Source of the DNA: Thermodesulfatator atlanticus
GTDB taxonomy: Bacteria > Desulfobacterota > Thermodesulfobacteria > Thermodesulfobacteriales > Thermodesulfatatoraceae
Direction of reading: 5' to 3'
DNA: 20,481 bases
NCBI GenBank assembly: GCA_011321895.1
Contig: DROK01000154.1
Span: 1-20,481, forward strand
The notes beneath the pieces were generated by a model. The model ran no database searches and was not told the origin of the DNA. It worked only from the letters and a program-made list of their open reading frames with translations. Shown here in pieces: positions 1 through 8,379 of the stretch (position 1 is the stretch's first letter; each line of letters opens with the position of its first letter). The position numbers were made by a program, and so were the translations under genes.

Positions 1-677
1 AAGCGGTCCTTAACGAACTTCACCCTGAAGGGTTTCGACACTACGAACAGAGCCTGCGGGTGGTAGATTTTCTGGAAAAAGACGGCCAGGGGCTCAACCT
101 CACCTGGGAGGTAAGAGACGGTATCCTGAAACATTCCAAAGGCAAGGGCCCCATTCTTCCCCGAAATACGGAAAAACTGGCGGCTACCCTTGAGGGCCAG
201 CTGGTTCGGGTGGCCGACATTATCGCTTACCTAAACCATGACTTGGATGACGCCTTACGTGGAGAAGTGATCAAAGAGAAGGATATCCCCCCTGATTGCG
301 TCAAAATTTTAGGTACCAGACATTCTGAACGCATCAACACCATGGTGACGAGCCTGGTCCGACGAACCCTGAAGGCAGATGACGGAAAACTTCATCTGGA
401 CGAAGACGTGGTCTACGCCATGGATTTATTACGGGACTTTTTATTTAAAAGGGTGTACGAAGCCCCGGTAGTGTACCAGGAATTTGTCAAGGCCAAAAAA
501 CTTCTACGAGAACTCTACTTTTATTTCCTAGAAAATGGCCTTCCCTGGGCCAAAGAAATTTATCCCGCAGGGACCCCTCTTCACCAAAAAGTCTGCGATT
601 TTATCGCCGGTATGACTGACCGTTACGCCCTGGCCCTTTTTGAAAAAATCTTTATACCCCACCCCTGGCCCCATTAA
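1..677 (+). CDS. dGTPase-like HD-domain dNTP triphosphohydrolase, C-terminal part (5' truncated by window)
   Basis: The reading frame is open from the window edge (first whole codon at base 3) to TAA at 675-677, about 224 residues, so the gene starts upstream. The visible part opens with NELHPEGFRHYEQSLRVV, then GLNLTWEVRDGILKHSKG, then RVADIIAYLNHDLDDALRG. These are hallmark segments of the deoxyguanosinetriphosphate triphosphohydrolase-like family. The conserved Asp in the last segment normally completes the HD metal site, and the HxxxH/HD residues would lie upstream, outside the window. The expected role is hydrolysis of dNTPs to deoxynucleosides and triphosphate in the cytoplasm. An internal GTG at base 60 lies inside the conserved domain and is not the true start. 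About 100 bases separate it from the next gene, and no terminator is visible there. Confidence 0.88.
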   Translation, partial: AVLNELHPEGFRHYEQSLRVVDFLEKDGQGLNLTWEVRDGILKHSKGKGPILPRNTEKLAATLEGQLVRVADIIAYLNHDLDDALRGEVIKEKDIPPDCVKILGTRHSERINTMVTSLVRRTLKADDGKLHLDEDVVYAMDLLRDFLFKRVYEAPVVYQEFVKAKKLLRELYFYFLENGLPWAKEIYPAGTPLHQKVCDFIAGMTDRYALALFEKIFIPHPWPH

Positions 678-690
678 TCCCTTTTGATCT

Positions 691-719
691 TTGAACCGAA
701 AATGGAATTAAAGTAAACT
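691..719 (+). promoter_or_regulatory. Candidate sigma-70-type promoter for the hybrid kinase gene
   Basis: TTGAAC (691-696) and TAAACT (714-719) are separated by 17 bases and each matches 4 of 6 consensus positions. They lie in the AT-rich gap after the dGTPase-like gene. This would give a leader of roughly 50 bases, which contains two direct copies of TGATTAA (722-728 and 736-742). This is pattern matching only. Confidence 0.3.
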
Positions 720-777
720 AATGATTAAATTTTTTTGATTAATGAACAACCCAATAGTCGAAAGCATTTAAGGTCAA

Positions 778-2667
778 ATGGCTCCTTCTCCGCCCAGGTC
801 CGCAAAGCCTGCCGTAAAAGAAAAGGCCCTTTGGAAGGCCTTTTTGGACTCTTTTAAGGGTTTTCTCAGCGTAGTCGACCCACAAAACAAGGTAGTTTTT
901 GCCAATAAGGCCTTGATAGAAAGAACGGGTTTTGACCCGGTAGGCCACACCTGTTACGAAGTTTTTCACCGGCGCGAGAGTCCCTGCCCTTTTTGTCCCA
1001 AAGAAGAAGTAATAACCGGGCAAAAGATTGTTACCTGGGAAAAGGTAAGTCCGTTAGACGGACGGTGGTATTACGTGATTAACGGACCGGTAGAACTGCC
1101 AGACGGCCAGACGGGGCTCTTTGCCATCGCTATTGATGTTCACGAAAAGAAAATCGCCCAGGAAGAGGCGGAAAAACACCGCCTGCTCTTGGAAACTATT
1201 TTAAATAAGGCCCCCTTTCTTATCCTGGGTATCAACCCTGAAAACGAAAAAATAGTCTTTGCCAACAGCGCGGCACAAAAGATATTGGGCTATGAACCCC
1301 AGGAATTGGTCGGGCACCGGATCTTTGACCTCATCGTAAAAGAAGAAAGGGCTCGTGCTAAAGCCTGTTGCCAGGAAGTATGCCGCGGTATCGAAAAAAG
1401 CGAAGTAGAATTTAGCTGGCGGGCCAAAGACGGACAAACGCGCATCTTAAAAAGCATCTGTTTTCTTATTCAGCTGGAAGGTAAACCACTGGTCTTTAAT
1501 ATCTCAAAAGACATTACCGAAGAGAAAAAGCTCCACGAACAACTTTTGCAGGCCCAAAAAATGGAAGCGGTTGGGCGCCTGGCCGGGGGGCTGGCCCACG
1601 ATTTCAATAATTTGCTTACTTCTCTTCGGGCTTATCTGGAACTTATCGCGCAAAACAAAGAAAAGCCGGAAAAAATAGAGCAGATACTGGGTAACATTAA
1701 CCTCCTTCTGGAAAGGACCGGCAATATTACCCAGCGGCTTCTTACTTTTAGCGGCAAAAGACCACAAAAAATCAAAGCCGTAGACCTTTCCCGTTTTCTG
1801 AAAGAGACGGAAAACTTCTGGCAACGCCTTTTAGGCGAAAAAATAACCCTTCGGGTAGAGACTCCAAAAGAGGCAATCTCCATCAACATCGACGAGACCC
1901 ACCTCCAGCAGGTCATTATGAACCTCATCGTTAACGCCCGGGATGCCATGAAAGAAGGGGGAAAACTCCTTCTCAAAGTGGAAACCAAAGACATTGAAGC
2001 TGGCAGACTGGCACAACTTGAACCCAAGGCTGGTAAATATGCGGTCCTTTCTGTTTCAGACACCGGCCCGGGTATCCCCAAGGAAATAATCCCTCACATC
2101 TTTGACCCCTTTTTTACGACCAAACCCCCGGGAGAAGGTACAGGCTTGGGGTTGGCCATTGTTTATTCTCTGGTCAAACAATACGGGGGACATATTTCCG
2201 TTTATACGGAAGAAGGCATCGGGACCACCTTCAAAATCTATTGGCCCTTGGTTAAAGGGGCCAGACCAAAAGAAGAGGAAGAAAAAACTTGCTGTTGGCT
2301 GGCCAGAAAAGGCCAGGGCACGATCTTGGTCGTAGAAGACGACGTCTTGGTCCGGGAGCCGATCGTAGAACTATTACGCGAGGCAGGTTATCAGGTCTTT
2401 GAAGCCGCCAACGGGGAAGAAGCCCTAGAAATCCTTGCCAGAGAAAAAATAGACCTGGTTATTTCTGATCTCGTAATGCCCAAAATGGGCGGGGAAAAAT
2501 TGGCCTTGATCGTAAAAGAAAAATACCCCCACGTAAAAATGTTGCTTTCTTCCGGTTATCCTGAGGGATCCGTTCCTTTGGACGGAAAGATAGAAGGGAT
2601 GGCCTTTATCCCCAAACCTTACAATTTTTCCACCCTCCTCAAAACCGTTAAAAACCTTTTGGCCTGA
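778..2667 (+). CDS. Soluble hybrid sensor histidine kinase (PAS-PAS-HisKA-HATPase-receiver)
   Basis: This 629-residue protein has no membrane segment, so it should sense a cytoplasmic signal. An N-terminal PAS domain (about 22-120) carries Cys59, Cys70 and Cys73, the last two in [11 protein letters not shown] second PAS domain (about 135-250) contains [19 protein letters not shown]. The dimerisation/phosphoacceptor helix has His274 in [11 protein letters not shown]. The ATPase domain shows the N box (Asn382, Asn386), DTGPGIP (428-434), FDPFFTTK (442-449) and GTGLGL (454-459). A C-terminal receiver has the acidic pair Asp521/Asp522, phosphoacceptor Asp564 in SDLVMP and Lys613 in PKPY. The ATG follows TAAGG by a short spacer. 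No DNA-binding response regulator is adjacent, so phosphotransfer probably runs to the fused receiver and on to a distant partner. The signal is unknown. Kinase assignment is secure. Confidence 0.93.
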   Translation: MAPSPPRSAKPAVKEKALWKAFLDSFKGFLSVVDPQNKVVFANKALIERTGFDPVGHTCYEVFHRRESPCPFCPKEEVITGQKIVTWEKVSPLDGRWYYVINGPVELPDGQTGLFAIAIDVHEKKIAQEEAEKHRLLLETILNKAPFLILGINPENEKIVFANSAAQKILGYEPQELVGHRIFDLIVKEERARAKACCQEVCRGIEKSEVEFSWRAKDGQTRILKSICFLIQLEGKPLVFNISKDITEEKKLHEQLLQAQKMEAVGRLAGGLAHDFNNLLTSLRAYLELIAQNKEKPEKIEQILGNINLLLERTGNITQRLLTFSGKRPQKIKAVDLSRFLKETENFWQRLLGEKITLRVETPKEAISINIDETHLQQVIMNLIVNARDAMKEGGKLLLKVETKDIEAGRLAQLEPKAGKYAVLSVSDTGPGIPKEIIPHIFDPFFTTKPPGEGTGLGLAIVYSLVKQYGGHISVYTEEGIGTTFKIYWPLVKGARPKEEEEKTCCWLARKGQGTILVVEDDVLVREPIVELLREAGYQVFEAANGEEALEILAREKIDLVISDLVMPKMGGEKLALIVKEKYPHVKMLLSSGYPEGSVPLDGKIEGMAFIPKPYNFSTLLKTVKNLLA

Positions 2668-2713
2668 CCAAATCGTTATTTGCTCCCCGTATAAGAAGAG
2701 TTATCATGCAAAT

Positions 2714-3337
2714 ATGTCTTCTAAGAAGGGATTCAACTGTCCTTTCAAAATATTGGACCGTATCCCCAAAGAAGAGCTCCCTGCGGAACGGCCCCCTTCT
2801 CTTTCGGCCCACGAAGTCTCCTTTGAAGAAGTAATGCACGGGGTAAAACGCCTCCTTGACCGGGACAAAATATACTGGCGTCTGGCGGCCCTCCCCACCA
2901 AACCCCGCCCCCATTCCACCCTTGATCTGAAGGAACTCCTTCGCATCCGTATAAGGGACACTTCGGAATACGTAGAAGAGCTGGTCCGGGGTTTCCAAAA
3001 GGAACTTTTTGACGCCCTCCACGCGGGCCGTATTTCTGTTTCCCGGGTCCTTAACCTGCACCGTTTACGCGTGGCGGAAGCGGAAGAGGCCTTTGAAGTT
3101 TTTATGAAGGAATCTTTACTCCGGGGAGACCGCTGTGTACTCATCATCCACGGCCGGGGCCGTTCCTCTAAAGGAGAGCCCGTTTTGAAGACCAAAGTTC
3201 ACGAATGGTTACGCCGCGGCCCTTTTCGGAAACACGTAATCGGCTTTTGCACGGCCCGTCAATGCGACGGCGGTACCGGCGCTACTTACGTGCTCTTATC
3301 CCCTCGACCTATCAAAAAGAAAGGGAAAAAGAGATGA
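2714..3337 (+). CDS. Smr-domain (MutS2 C-terminal-like) protein
   Basis: The protein has 207 residues. The C-terminal half matches the Smr domain: LNLHRLRVAEAEEAFEVFM (113-131) replaces the usual LDLHG start, IIHGRG (144-149) is the conserved loop, and DGGTGATYVLL (185-195) is the final glycine-rich segment, followed by a lysine-rich tail. The N-terminal 70 residues are not recognised; they contain FKILDRIPKEELP and a charged linker. Stand-alone Smr proteins are nucleic-acid-binding and often endonucleolytic, and the exact substrate here cannot be told. The ATG at 2714 has only a weak purine stretch before it (AAGAAGAG). It lies 46 bases after the hybrid kinase and 45 bases before the next gene, so co-transcription of all three is plausible. 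Confidence 0.85.
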   Translation: MSSKKGFNCPFKILDRIPKEELPAERPPSLSAHEVSFEEVMHGVKRLLDRDKIYWRLAALPTKPRPHSTLDLKELLRIRIRDTSEYVEELVRGFQKELFDALHAGRISVSRVLNLHRLRVAEAEEAFEVFMKESLLRGDRCVLIIHGRGRSSKGEPVLKTKVHEWLRRGPFRKHVIGFCTARQCDGGTGATYVLLSPRPIKKKGKKR

Positions 3338-3382
3338 AATTGCCCGCAGGTTATTCTATCTTTTAGCAGTGAGGAGGGAGAT

Positions 3383-4522
3383 ATGCTGCTACCACTGCAC
3401 GGGCGCAAAAACGTCTTGCTCCACGGTCTGCCGGGAAGCGGCAAAACGACTCTGGTAGAACGCCTGGTCCAAAAGATCCCGGGCCCCAAACGGGGTTTTT
3501 ATACCCGGGAAGTCCGGGAGCGGGGCCGCAGAATCGGTTTTAAAATCGTCACCCTGGATGGAAAGGAAGCCTGGCTGGCCAAAAGGGGAAAAGGCTATCC
3601 CCAGGTGGGAAAATATCGGGTTTACGTGGAATCCTTTGAAAAGGTAGCTCTCCCTACTTTTCACGAAATCGACCCTCACGAATTGATGGTGATTGACGAA
3701 ATCGGCAAGATGGAATTGTTCTCCAAAAACTTCCAGGAGGCCGTTTTAAAAGTCCTCGACTCTCCGGTGCCGGTATTGGCCACGGTAGGCTACGGGCTCA
3801 TTCCCTTTGTGGAAAAGCTTTTTCAACGCAAAGACGCCATTTTTGCCGAGGTCACCCCAGAAACCAGGGACCATCTGGTGGACCGGATCGCGGTGGAATT
3901 TCACCGGCCGGGGCTTTTGGTGGCCGTAGAAGGGCTGGACGGGGCCGGCAAGAGCACCCTCCTTAAAAAATTGGCCCAGACCCTGGAAAAAGAAGGAGAA
4001 AAAGTCCTTATTACCCGGGAACCCACGGAAGGTGAATGGGGGCAGAAGATCAGGGAACACCTGGCTTCAGGCTCCAAAATCTCCCCTCAGGCCATGGCGG
4101 AGCTCTTTTTGCGTGACCGCCGGGAACACGCCAAAAACTTTTTGATCCCCAATCTACAGGACAGGAAGATCATCTTTTGCGACCGTTACTATCTTTCCAC
4201 CCTGGCCTACCAGGGCGCCTGTGAACTTGATCTTACCGCCCTCAAACGCCAAAACGAGACCTGGGCCCCGGTCCCGGACCTGGTCTTATACCTGGAAGTA
4301 CCCCTTGAAGAAGCTTTGGCCCGGGTAGAAAAAAGGCCCTTTTACAAGCCAGAGACCTTTGAAACCAAAGAATTTTTGGTCAGGGTGGCCGAGCTTTACA
4401 CCCAGATATTGCCAGATTTTAAACACGTCAAAATCGACGCCTCTAAAGACCCTGAAACCGTGTTACAGGACGCCCTGGAAGCCTTAAAGCCTTTCGTCAC
4501 CGACTGGCGGGCCCGGGCTTAA
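3383..4522 (+). CDS. THEP1-type nucleoside-triphosphatase fused to thymidylate kinase
   Basis: The 379-residue protein holds two complete P-loop modules. Residues 1-173 resemble the THEP1/NTPCR nucleoside-triphosphatase family: Walker A GLPGSGKTT (15-23), GFYTREVRERGRRIGFKI (38-55), GKYRVYVESFE (76-86) and Walker B VIDEIGKMEL (103-112). Residues 177-379 are a full dTMP kinase: P-loop EGLDGAGKST (183-192), TREPTEG (211-217), DRREH (245-249), catalytic DRYYLSTLAYQG (267-278) and PDLVLYLEVP (298-307). dTMP kinase makes dTDP from dTMP in the essential dTTP pathway, while THEP1 proteins hydrolyse NTPs in vitro. The ATG at 3383 follows GAGGAGG with good spacing, and no second ribosome site or stop separates the halves. 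The stop overlaps the stop of the convergent gene. Individual domain calls are strong; the combined role is unknown. Confidence 0.9.
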   Translation: MLLPLHGRKNVLLHGLPGSGKTTLVERLVQKIPGPKRGFYTREVRERGRRIGFKIVTLDGKEAWLAKRGKGYPQVGKYRVYVESFEKVALPTFHEIDPHELMVIDEIGKMELFSKNFQEAVLKVLDSPVPVLATVGYGLIPFVEKLFQRKDAIFAEVTPETRDHLVDRIAVEFHRPGLLVAVEGLDGAGKSTLLKKLAQTLEKEGEKVLITREPTEGEWGQKIREHLASGSKISPQAMAELFLRDRREHAKNFLIPNLQDRKIIFCDRYYLSTLAYQGACELDLTALKRQNETWAPVPDLVLYLEVPLEEALARVEKRPFYKPETFETKEFLVRVAELYTQILPDFKHVKIDASKDPETVLQDALEALKPFVTDWRARA

Positions 4523-4815
4523 CGTTGTTCAATGGCTGATTCGCGGATAATTTCTTTAAGGCTTTCTAGAGCGTAAAGAAGGTCCTGAACGGTGACGTGG
4601 GGATGATCTTCGCAGAAAAGCTCAATGACCTCTAAAAGCTGTTCGGTAAGCTCTTGAAATTCATCCATGGTGAGCCCCTGGATGGGCTCGTTGGCCAGTA
4701 AGCGGTCCAGATCAATCCCGTGGAGCCTTAAAAGTTCGTCTTTCAGCTGTTCCAGCCGCTTTTTCCGCCCCCGTTGCGTCTTCTTCCGGTCTTTGATAGA
4801 AACGATCTTAGCCAT
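4519..4815 (-). CDS. Small hypothetical protein, basic N-terminus and acidic helical body
   Basis: I do not recognise this 98-residue protein. The first 22 residues are strongly basic (KDRKKTQRGRKKR), which could contact nucleic acid. The rest is acidic, leucine-rich and predicted helical, with LTMDEFQELTEQLLEVIELF and a later segment LLYALESLKEIIRES; one Cys follows the first helix. There is no signal peptide or membrane segment. The ATG at 4813-4815 has AGAGAAG upstream at a loose spacing. Its TAA shares a TTAA with the stop of the NTPase-thymidylate kinase gene on the other strand. The proB terminator lies upstream, so it should have its own promoter. It is likely real, given coherent composition, packing and the absence of a competing frame. 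Confidence 0.65.
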   Translation of the reverse strand: MAKIVSIKDRKKTQRGRKKRLEQLKDELLRLHGIDLDRLLANEPIQGLTMDEFQELTEQLLEVIELFCEDHPHVTVQDLLYALESLKEIIRESAIEQR

Positions 4816-4903
4816 CTGCCAAAACTTCTCTGTTTTCTCCTAAGCTTAAGCTATCAGGCCCGCAAAAGCAAGCCGCCCGCTCTTATAGAATTTTAACTTC
4901 CTA

Positions 4904-4928
4904 AAAAATGGGAGCTGATCCCATTTTT
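4904..4928 (-). terminator. Rho-independent terminator after obg-proB
   Basis: A perfect 10-base stem (AAAAATGGGA / TCCCATTTTT) surrounds a 5-base loop. On the minus strand it ends in six T residues and follows the proB stop by about 30 bases. Because the stem is A-flanked on the other side it could act in both directions, but no plus-strand gene reaches it. Confidence 0.75.
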
Positions 4929-4959
4929 GACCGGCCCCAGTAATTTGGCCAGAAAAAAC

Positions 4960-6105
4960 TTAAGCGGCGTTACTTATGGCGTCTTCCACCAGCACCAGGT
5001 TATCCCGGTGGATAACTTCGTCCCGGGGGCATACCCCTAACCGCTTGGCAATTTCGTCAGAACGACAACCGATGATCTGTTGCAGTTCCGCCGAAGAGAA
5101 GTTAGAAAGCCCCAGAGCGATACGCTTGCCCTGCTCGTCCAGACACTCTACGCAGGCCCCGCGCTCAAATTGCCCTTGGACCTTTTTAATTCCCGCCGGG
5201 AGCAGGCTCTTTTTGCGGGCCAAAATGGCCTCAACGGCCCCGGCGTCAAGGACAAGCTGGCCTTCTGGCCTGGAATGATAGGCGATCCAGAATTTACGGG
5301 CCGAAATCCTCCTCTGCGGAAGGAAGAAGGTACCGATCTCCTCCCCGGCAAAAATCCTCTCCAGCACCATGGGTTCTTTACCCGGGGCAATGACCATGGG
5401 GACCCCCAGCGCCGTCACCATCTTGGCCGCCCGGAGTTTGGAAACCATCCCTCCCCGCCCCAGGCGTCCCGGCCTTTTACCTGCCATGGCTTCGATCTTT
5501 TCGTCCACACACTCTACCAAACGGACCGGCTCAGCCTCAGGGTCCTCCCTGGGGTCCCTTTTATAGAGGGCGTCCGTGTCAGAAAGACACACCAAAAGCT
5601 CTGCCCCGACCAGCCCTACCACCATGGCCGCCAGGAGGTCATTGTCTCCGAACTGGATCTCTTCCACCGCCACGGTGTCATTTTCATTGATGATAGGGAT
5701 GACCTGCCATTTGAGCAGGGTAAGCAGGGTGTTACGGGCCAAAAGATAACGTTTGCGGTCCTCAAGATCGGTACGGGTAAGGAGTACCTGGGCTACCTTT
5801 TCACCGTACTGAATAAAATACCTTTCGTAAGTCTGGATGAGACCCGCCTGCCCTACCGCAGCCAGAGCCTGCTTTTCAGTAAGGGTAAAGCCCTGAGCCT
5901 TAAGGCCGAGTTTTTGCCGCCCACAGGCGATGGCCCCGGAAGAGACCAGTAAGACTTCGTATCCCTGCCGTCTGAAACGGGAAAGCTCGGCAGCCAGATT
6001 ATTGATTACTTCGAGGGCCAAACCCCTTTCGGTGGTAAGTACGGCACTACCCACTTTTACCACTATGCGCCGTACTCTGGTGAGATACTGACACCTGATG
6101 TTCAT
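4960..6105 (-). CDS. proB: Glutamate 5-kinase with PUA domain
   Basis: This enzyme catalyses ATP-dependent phosphorylation of glutamate, the first step of proline synthesis. The 381-residue length is typical of the long PUA-containing form. Visible amino-acid-kinase motifs are VVKVGSAVL (15-23), LLVSSGAIACG (52-62), IPIINENDTVAVEEIQFGDND (137-156, the glutamate and metal region), LSDTDALY (174-181) and GRGGMVSKLRAA (216-227). The C-terminal PUA domain spans about 284-357. The ATG follows the obg TAA with no gap, so the two are almost certainly co-translated. The obg-proB pairing is common, but proA is absent here and a terminator follows. proC is about 7.5 kb away on the other strand, so the proline pathway is scattered. 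Confidence 0.96.
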   Translation of the reverse strand: MNIRCQYLTRVRRIVVKVGSAVLTTERGLALEVINNLAAELSRFRRQGYEVLLVSSGAIACGRQKLGLKAQGFTLTEKQALAAVGQAGLIQTYERYFIQYGEKVAQVLLTRTDLEDRKRYLLARNTLLTLLKWQVIPIINENDTVAVEEIQFGDNDLLAAMVVGLVGAELLVCLSDTDALYKRDPREDPEAEPVRLVECVDEKIEAMAGKRPGRLGRGGMVSKLRAAKMVTALGVPMVIAPGKEPMVLERIFAGEEIGTFFLPQRRISARKFWIAYHSRPEGQLVLDAGAVEAILARKKSLLPAGIKKVQGQFERGACVECLDEQGKRIALGLSNFSSAELQQIIGCRSDEIAKRLGVCPRDEVIHRDNLVLVEDAISNAA

Positions 6106-7125
6106 TTACTTAAGGGGTCCTGCAGGCTGGGCCTTACGAACAAGACGCCAGAGCCCTTCCAAAAGTTCTTTGATTCCTTCCCCGGTAACCGCTGAAATCA
6201 AATATACCGGATAACCCTTTTCTTCAAAATAGGCCTTAAGAGGGGCCAATCTTTCCCGGTCCGCCACCAGATCAATCTTGTTCAAGGCCACCGCCGAGGG
6301 TTTTTCCAGAAGGGAGGGGTGATAATGGGCCAGCTCTTTCCTTAACAGTTCGAAGTCTTTTTTGACTTCCTCACCCTTGGAAACGTCCAGCACGTAAAGG
6401 AGGACTTTGGTGCGTTCAATATGCCGCAAAAAATCAAGGCCCAAACCCACCCCTTTATGAGCCCCTTCAATCAAGCCCGGAATGTCCGCCACCACGAAGG
6501 TACGCTCCTCAGAAAGCTTCACCACCCCCAGGTTTGGCGTGAGGGTGGTGAAAGGATAATCTGCGATCTTGGGCTTGGCCGCGGTGATACGGGAAAGGAG
6601 GGTGGACTTGCCGGCGTTGGGCAGTCCCACCAGTCCTACGTCGGCGATAAGTTTGAGTTCCAAGATGATCCATCTTTCCTCACCCGGCTCACCGGGCTCA
6701 GCGAAACGGGGAGCCTGCCTGGTAGGGGTGGCAAACCGGGCGTTACCACGCCCCCCGCGCCCTCCCCGGGCCACCACGAAGCGCTCTCCTTCTCTGGTAA
6801 AATCATAGAGAATTTCTCCGGTCTCGGCGTCACGGACTACGGTGCCCACCGGGACGTACAGGATCAAATCCCTGCCGTCCCGCCCCTTCATCTTCTTGCC
6901 CATACCAGGACGACCATTTTCCGCCCGGAAATGGGTCTGGTGGTAAAAATCATAGAGGGTATGCAGCTGGCTGGAGGCTACCAAAACGACGTCCCCTCCC
7001 TTACCACCGTCTCCTCCGTCAGGCCCCCCGCGAGGGACATATTTCTCCCGCCGGAAGCTTACGCAACCCGGGCCACCGTCTCCGGCTTTCACGTAAATTT
7101 TGACCTGGTCTATAAAACGTGCCAT
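6106..7125 (-). CDS. obg: Obg/CgtA ribosome-associated GTPase
   Basis: An essential GTPase involved in 50S subunit maturation and stress signalling. The 339 residues contain the glycine-rich Obg fold (1-158, with GPDGGDGGKGGDV and GGRGGRGNARF) and a G domain with G1 GLPNAGKS (167-174), G3 DIPGLIEGAHKGVGLG (214-229), G4 NKID (282-285) and G5 SAVTGEG (311-317). It ends soon after the G domain, so the C-terminal OCT extension of some Gram-positive homologues is absent. The ATG at 7123-7125 follows AGGCGAAG. It lies 53 bases downstream of rex and abuts proB, and rplU/rpmA, frequent obg neighbours, are not present in the window. Confidence 0.97.
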   Translation of the reverse strand: MARFIDQVKIYVKAGDGGPGCVSFRREKYVPRGGPDGGDGGKGGDVVLVASSQLHTLYDFYHQTHFRAENGRPGMGKKMKGRDGRDLILYVPVGTVVRDAETGEILYDFTREGERFVVARGGRGGRGNARFATPTRQAPRFAEPGEPGEERWIILELKLIADVGLVGLPNAGKSTLLSRITAAKPKIADYPFTTLTPNLGVVKLSEERTFVVADIPGLIEGAHKGVGLGLDFLRHIERTKVLLYVLDVSKGEEVKKDFELLRKELAHYHPSLLEKPSAVALNKIDLVADRERLAPLKAYFEEKGYPVYLISAVTGEGIKELLEGLWRLVRKAQPAGPLK

Positions 7126-7178
7126 CTTCGCCTGACTTAAAAAATCCTTGCGGGAAGAAAATAAGACGCGGATTGGAC

Positions 7179-7808
7179 TTAGTCCAGCCGGCGCAAATAA
7201 AAGGCCAGTTTATCGAAAAGGAGGGTGATGTCCGAGTGTTCCACCACCACGTTCTTGGGGTGTTTAAGGCGTACCGGGGCAAAATTCAAAATCCCCTTAA
7301 TCCCCTGGGCGATGAAAAGGTCGGCTACCTCCTGGGCGGCTTTGGCCGGTGTCGCGATAACCCCGATCTCCACCGGGTGTTCCTTTAAGACCCAGGGCAG
7401 CTGTTCTATGGAATAGACGTAAACGTCGTTTATGACGCGGCCAATCTTTTTTTCGTCCACGTCAAAGGCCGCCACAAACTTAAAGCCCCTCTGGGGCAGA
7501 AGGTCATAATTAAGCAGGGCCAGCCCCAAATGCCCTACTCCGGCCAAGACCATGGGCCATTCCCGGTCCGTACCCAGAATACGCCGGATGTGCTTAAGAA
7601 GGGCCGGGACGGAATAACCAACCCCCCTTACCCCGAACTGGCCGAAATAAGAAAGATCCTTGCGCAGCTGGGCGGAATTGACCCCGCAGGCCCGGGCCAA
7701 TTCTTCCGAACTGACAAGCTCTTTGCCCTCAGAAAGGAAGTTTTCCAAGACCCGGGCGTAAAGAGCTAGCCGGTAAACCGTAATTCCGGGGATCCTGAAA
7801 TCAGACAT
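7179..7808 (-). CDS. rex: Redox-sensing transcriptional repressor Rex
   Basis: Rex is a DNA-binding repressor that releases its operators when the NADH/NAD+ ratio rises. From the chosen ATG the protein is 209 residues, normal for the family. A winged-helix domain covers about 1-75, with the recognition segment LRKDLSYFGQFGVRGVGY (48-65). The Rossmann domain follows, with GVGHLGLALLNY (90-101), FDVD (115-118) and IATPAKAAQEVAD (152-164). The start is uncertain: the frame is open to a TTG at 7824-7826 (six more residues), and neither site has a clear ribosome-binding sequence. I favour ATG at 7806-7808 because RIPGITVYRL then sits near the usual N-terminus. It is downstream of the ATP synthase F0 terminator and upstream of obg, so it probably has its own promoter in the AT-rich gap. 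Confidence 0.95.
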   Translation of the reverse strand: MSDFRIPGITVYRLALYARVLENFLSEGKELVSSEELARACGVNSAQLRKDLSYFGQFGVRGVGYSVPALLKHIRRILGTDREWPMVLAGVGHLGLALLNYDLLPQRGFKFVAAFDVDEKKIGRVINDVYVYSIEQLPWVLKEHPVEIGVIATPAKAAQEVADLFIAQGIKGILNFAPVRLKHPKNVVVEHSDITLLFDKLAFYLRRLD

Positions 7809-7900
7809 TTGGGAAATTTTAGGCAAAAAGAGAAAAAAAAAGCAAGAAAGAAATTTGGAGATTTTTTGAAAGAATCCGGGATTAGTTTTTATAACTCAAT

Positions 7901-7938
7901 AAAAAAGACCGTGAAGGAGTTCCCCCACGGCCTTTTAG
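7901..7938 (-). terminator. Rho-independent terminator of the ATP synthase F0 run
   Basis: On the minus strand, AAAAGGCCGTG pairs with CACGGTCTTTT through an 11-base stem with one G-U wobble (7926-7936 with 7903-7913), and T6 (7901-7906) closes it. The wobble is valid only in the minus-strand transcript, which fits a terminator about 20 bases after the atpE stop. The remaining gap (7827-7900) is very AT-rich and must hold the rex promoter, but no convincing boxes were found. Confidence 0.85.
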
Positions 7939-7954
7939 ACAAAAAGCTAGAAAA

Positions 7955-8320
<366 letters not shown>

Positions 8321-8379
8321 CTAAAATTTTGGTTTCTCTTTGAGGGATGCAAAGGGCCTCTCCGCACCCCGTCTCATCA

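Noticed and set aside
2704..3195. Minus-strand open frame opposite the Smr gene
   Set aside because: Ser/Arg-rich shadow composition; the opposite strand encodes a recognised domain.
4843..4852. AGCTTAAGCT palindrome upstream of the small unknown gene
   Set aside because: A 10-base perfect palindrome is expected by chance at this window size, and nothing else marks it as an operator.
5080..5952. A long open frame (290 codons) on the plus strand opposite proB
   Set aside because: It lies fully antisense to a secure proB, has Pro/Arg/Gly-rich low-complexity composition and no recognisable motif. It is a shadow of the coding strand.
6421..7140. A 239-codon plus-strand frame opposite obg
   Set aside because: Antisense to conserved Obg motifs and without any domain-like segment; a shadow frame.
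7174..7186. TGGACT-T-AGTCCA palindrome at the rex stop
   Set aside because: Only 6 pairs with a one-base centre that cannot form a hairpin loop, and no T run follows. It is too weak to call an operator or terminator.
7827..7900. A Rex operator in the AT-rich gap upstream of rex
   Set aside because: No TTGTGA-like inverted repeat typical of Rex sites could be found by eye.
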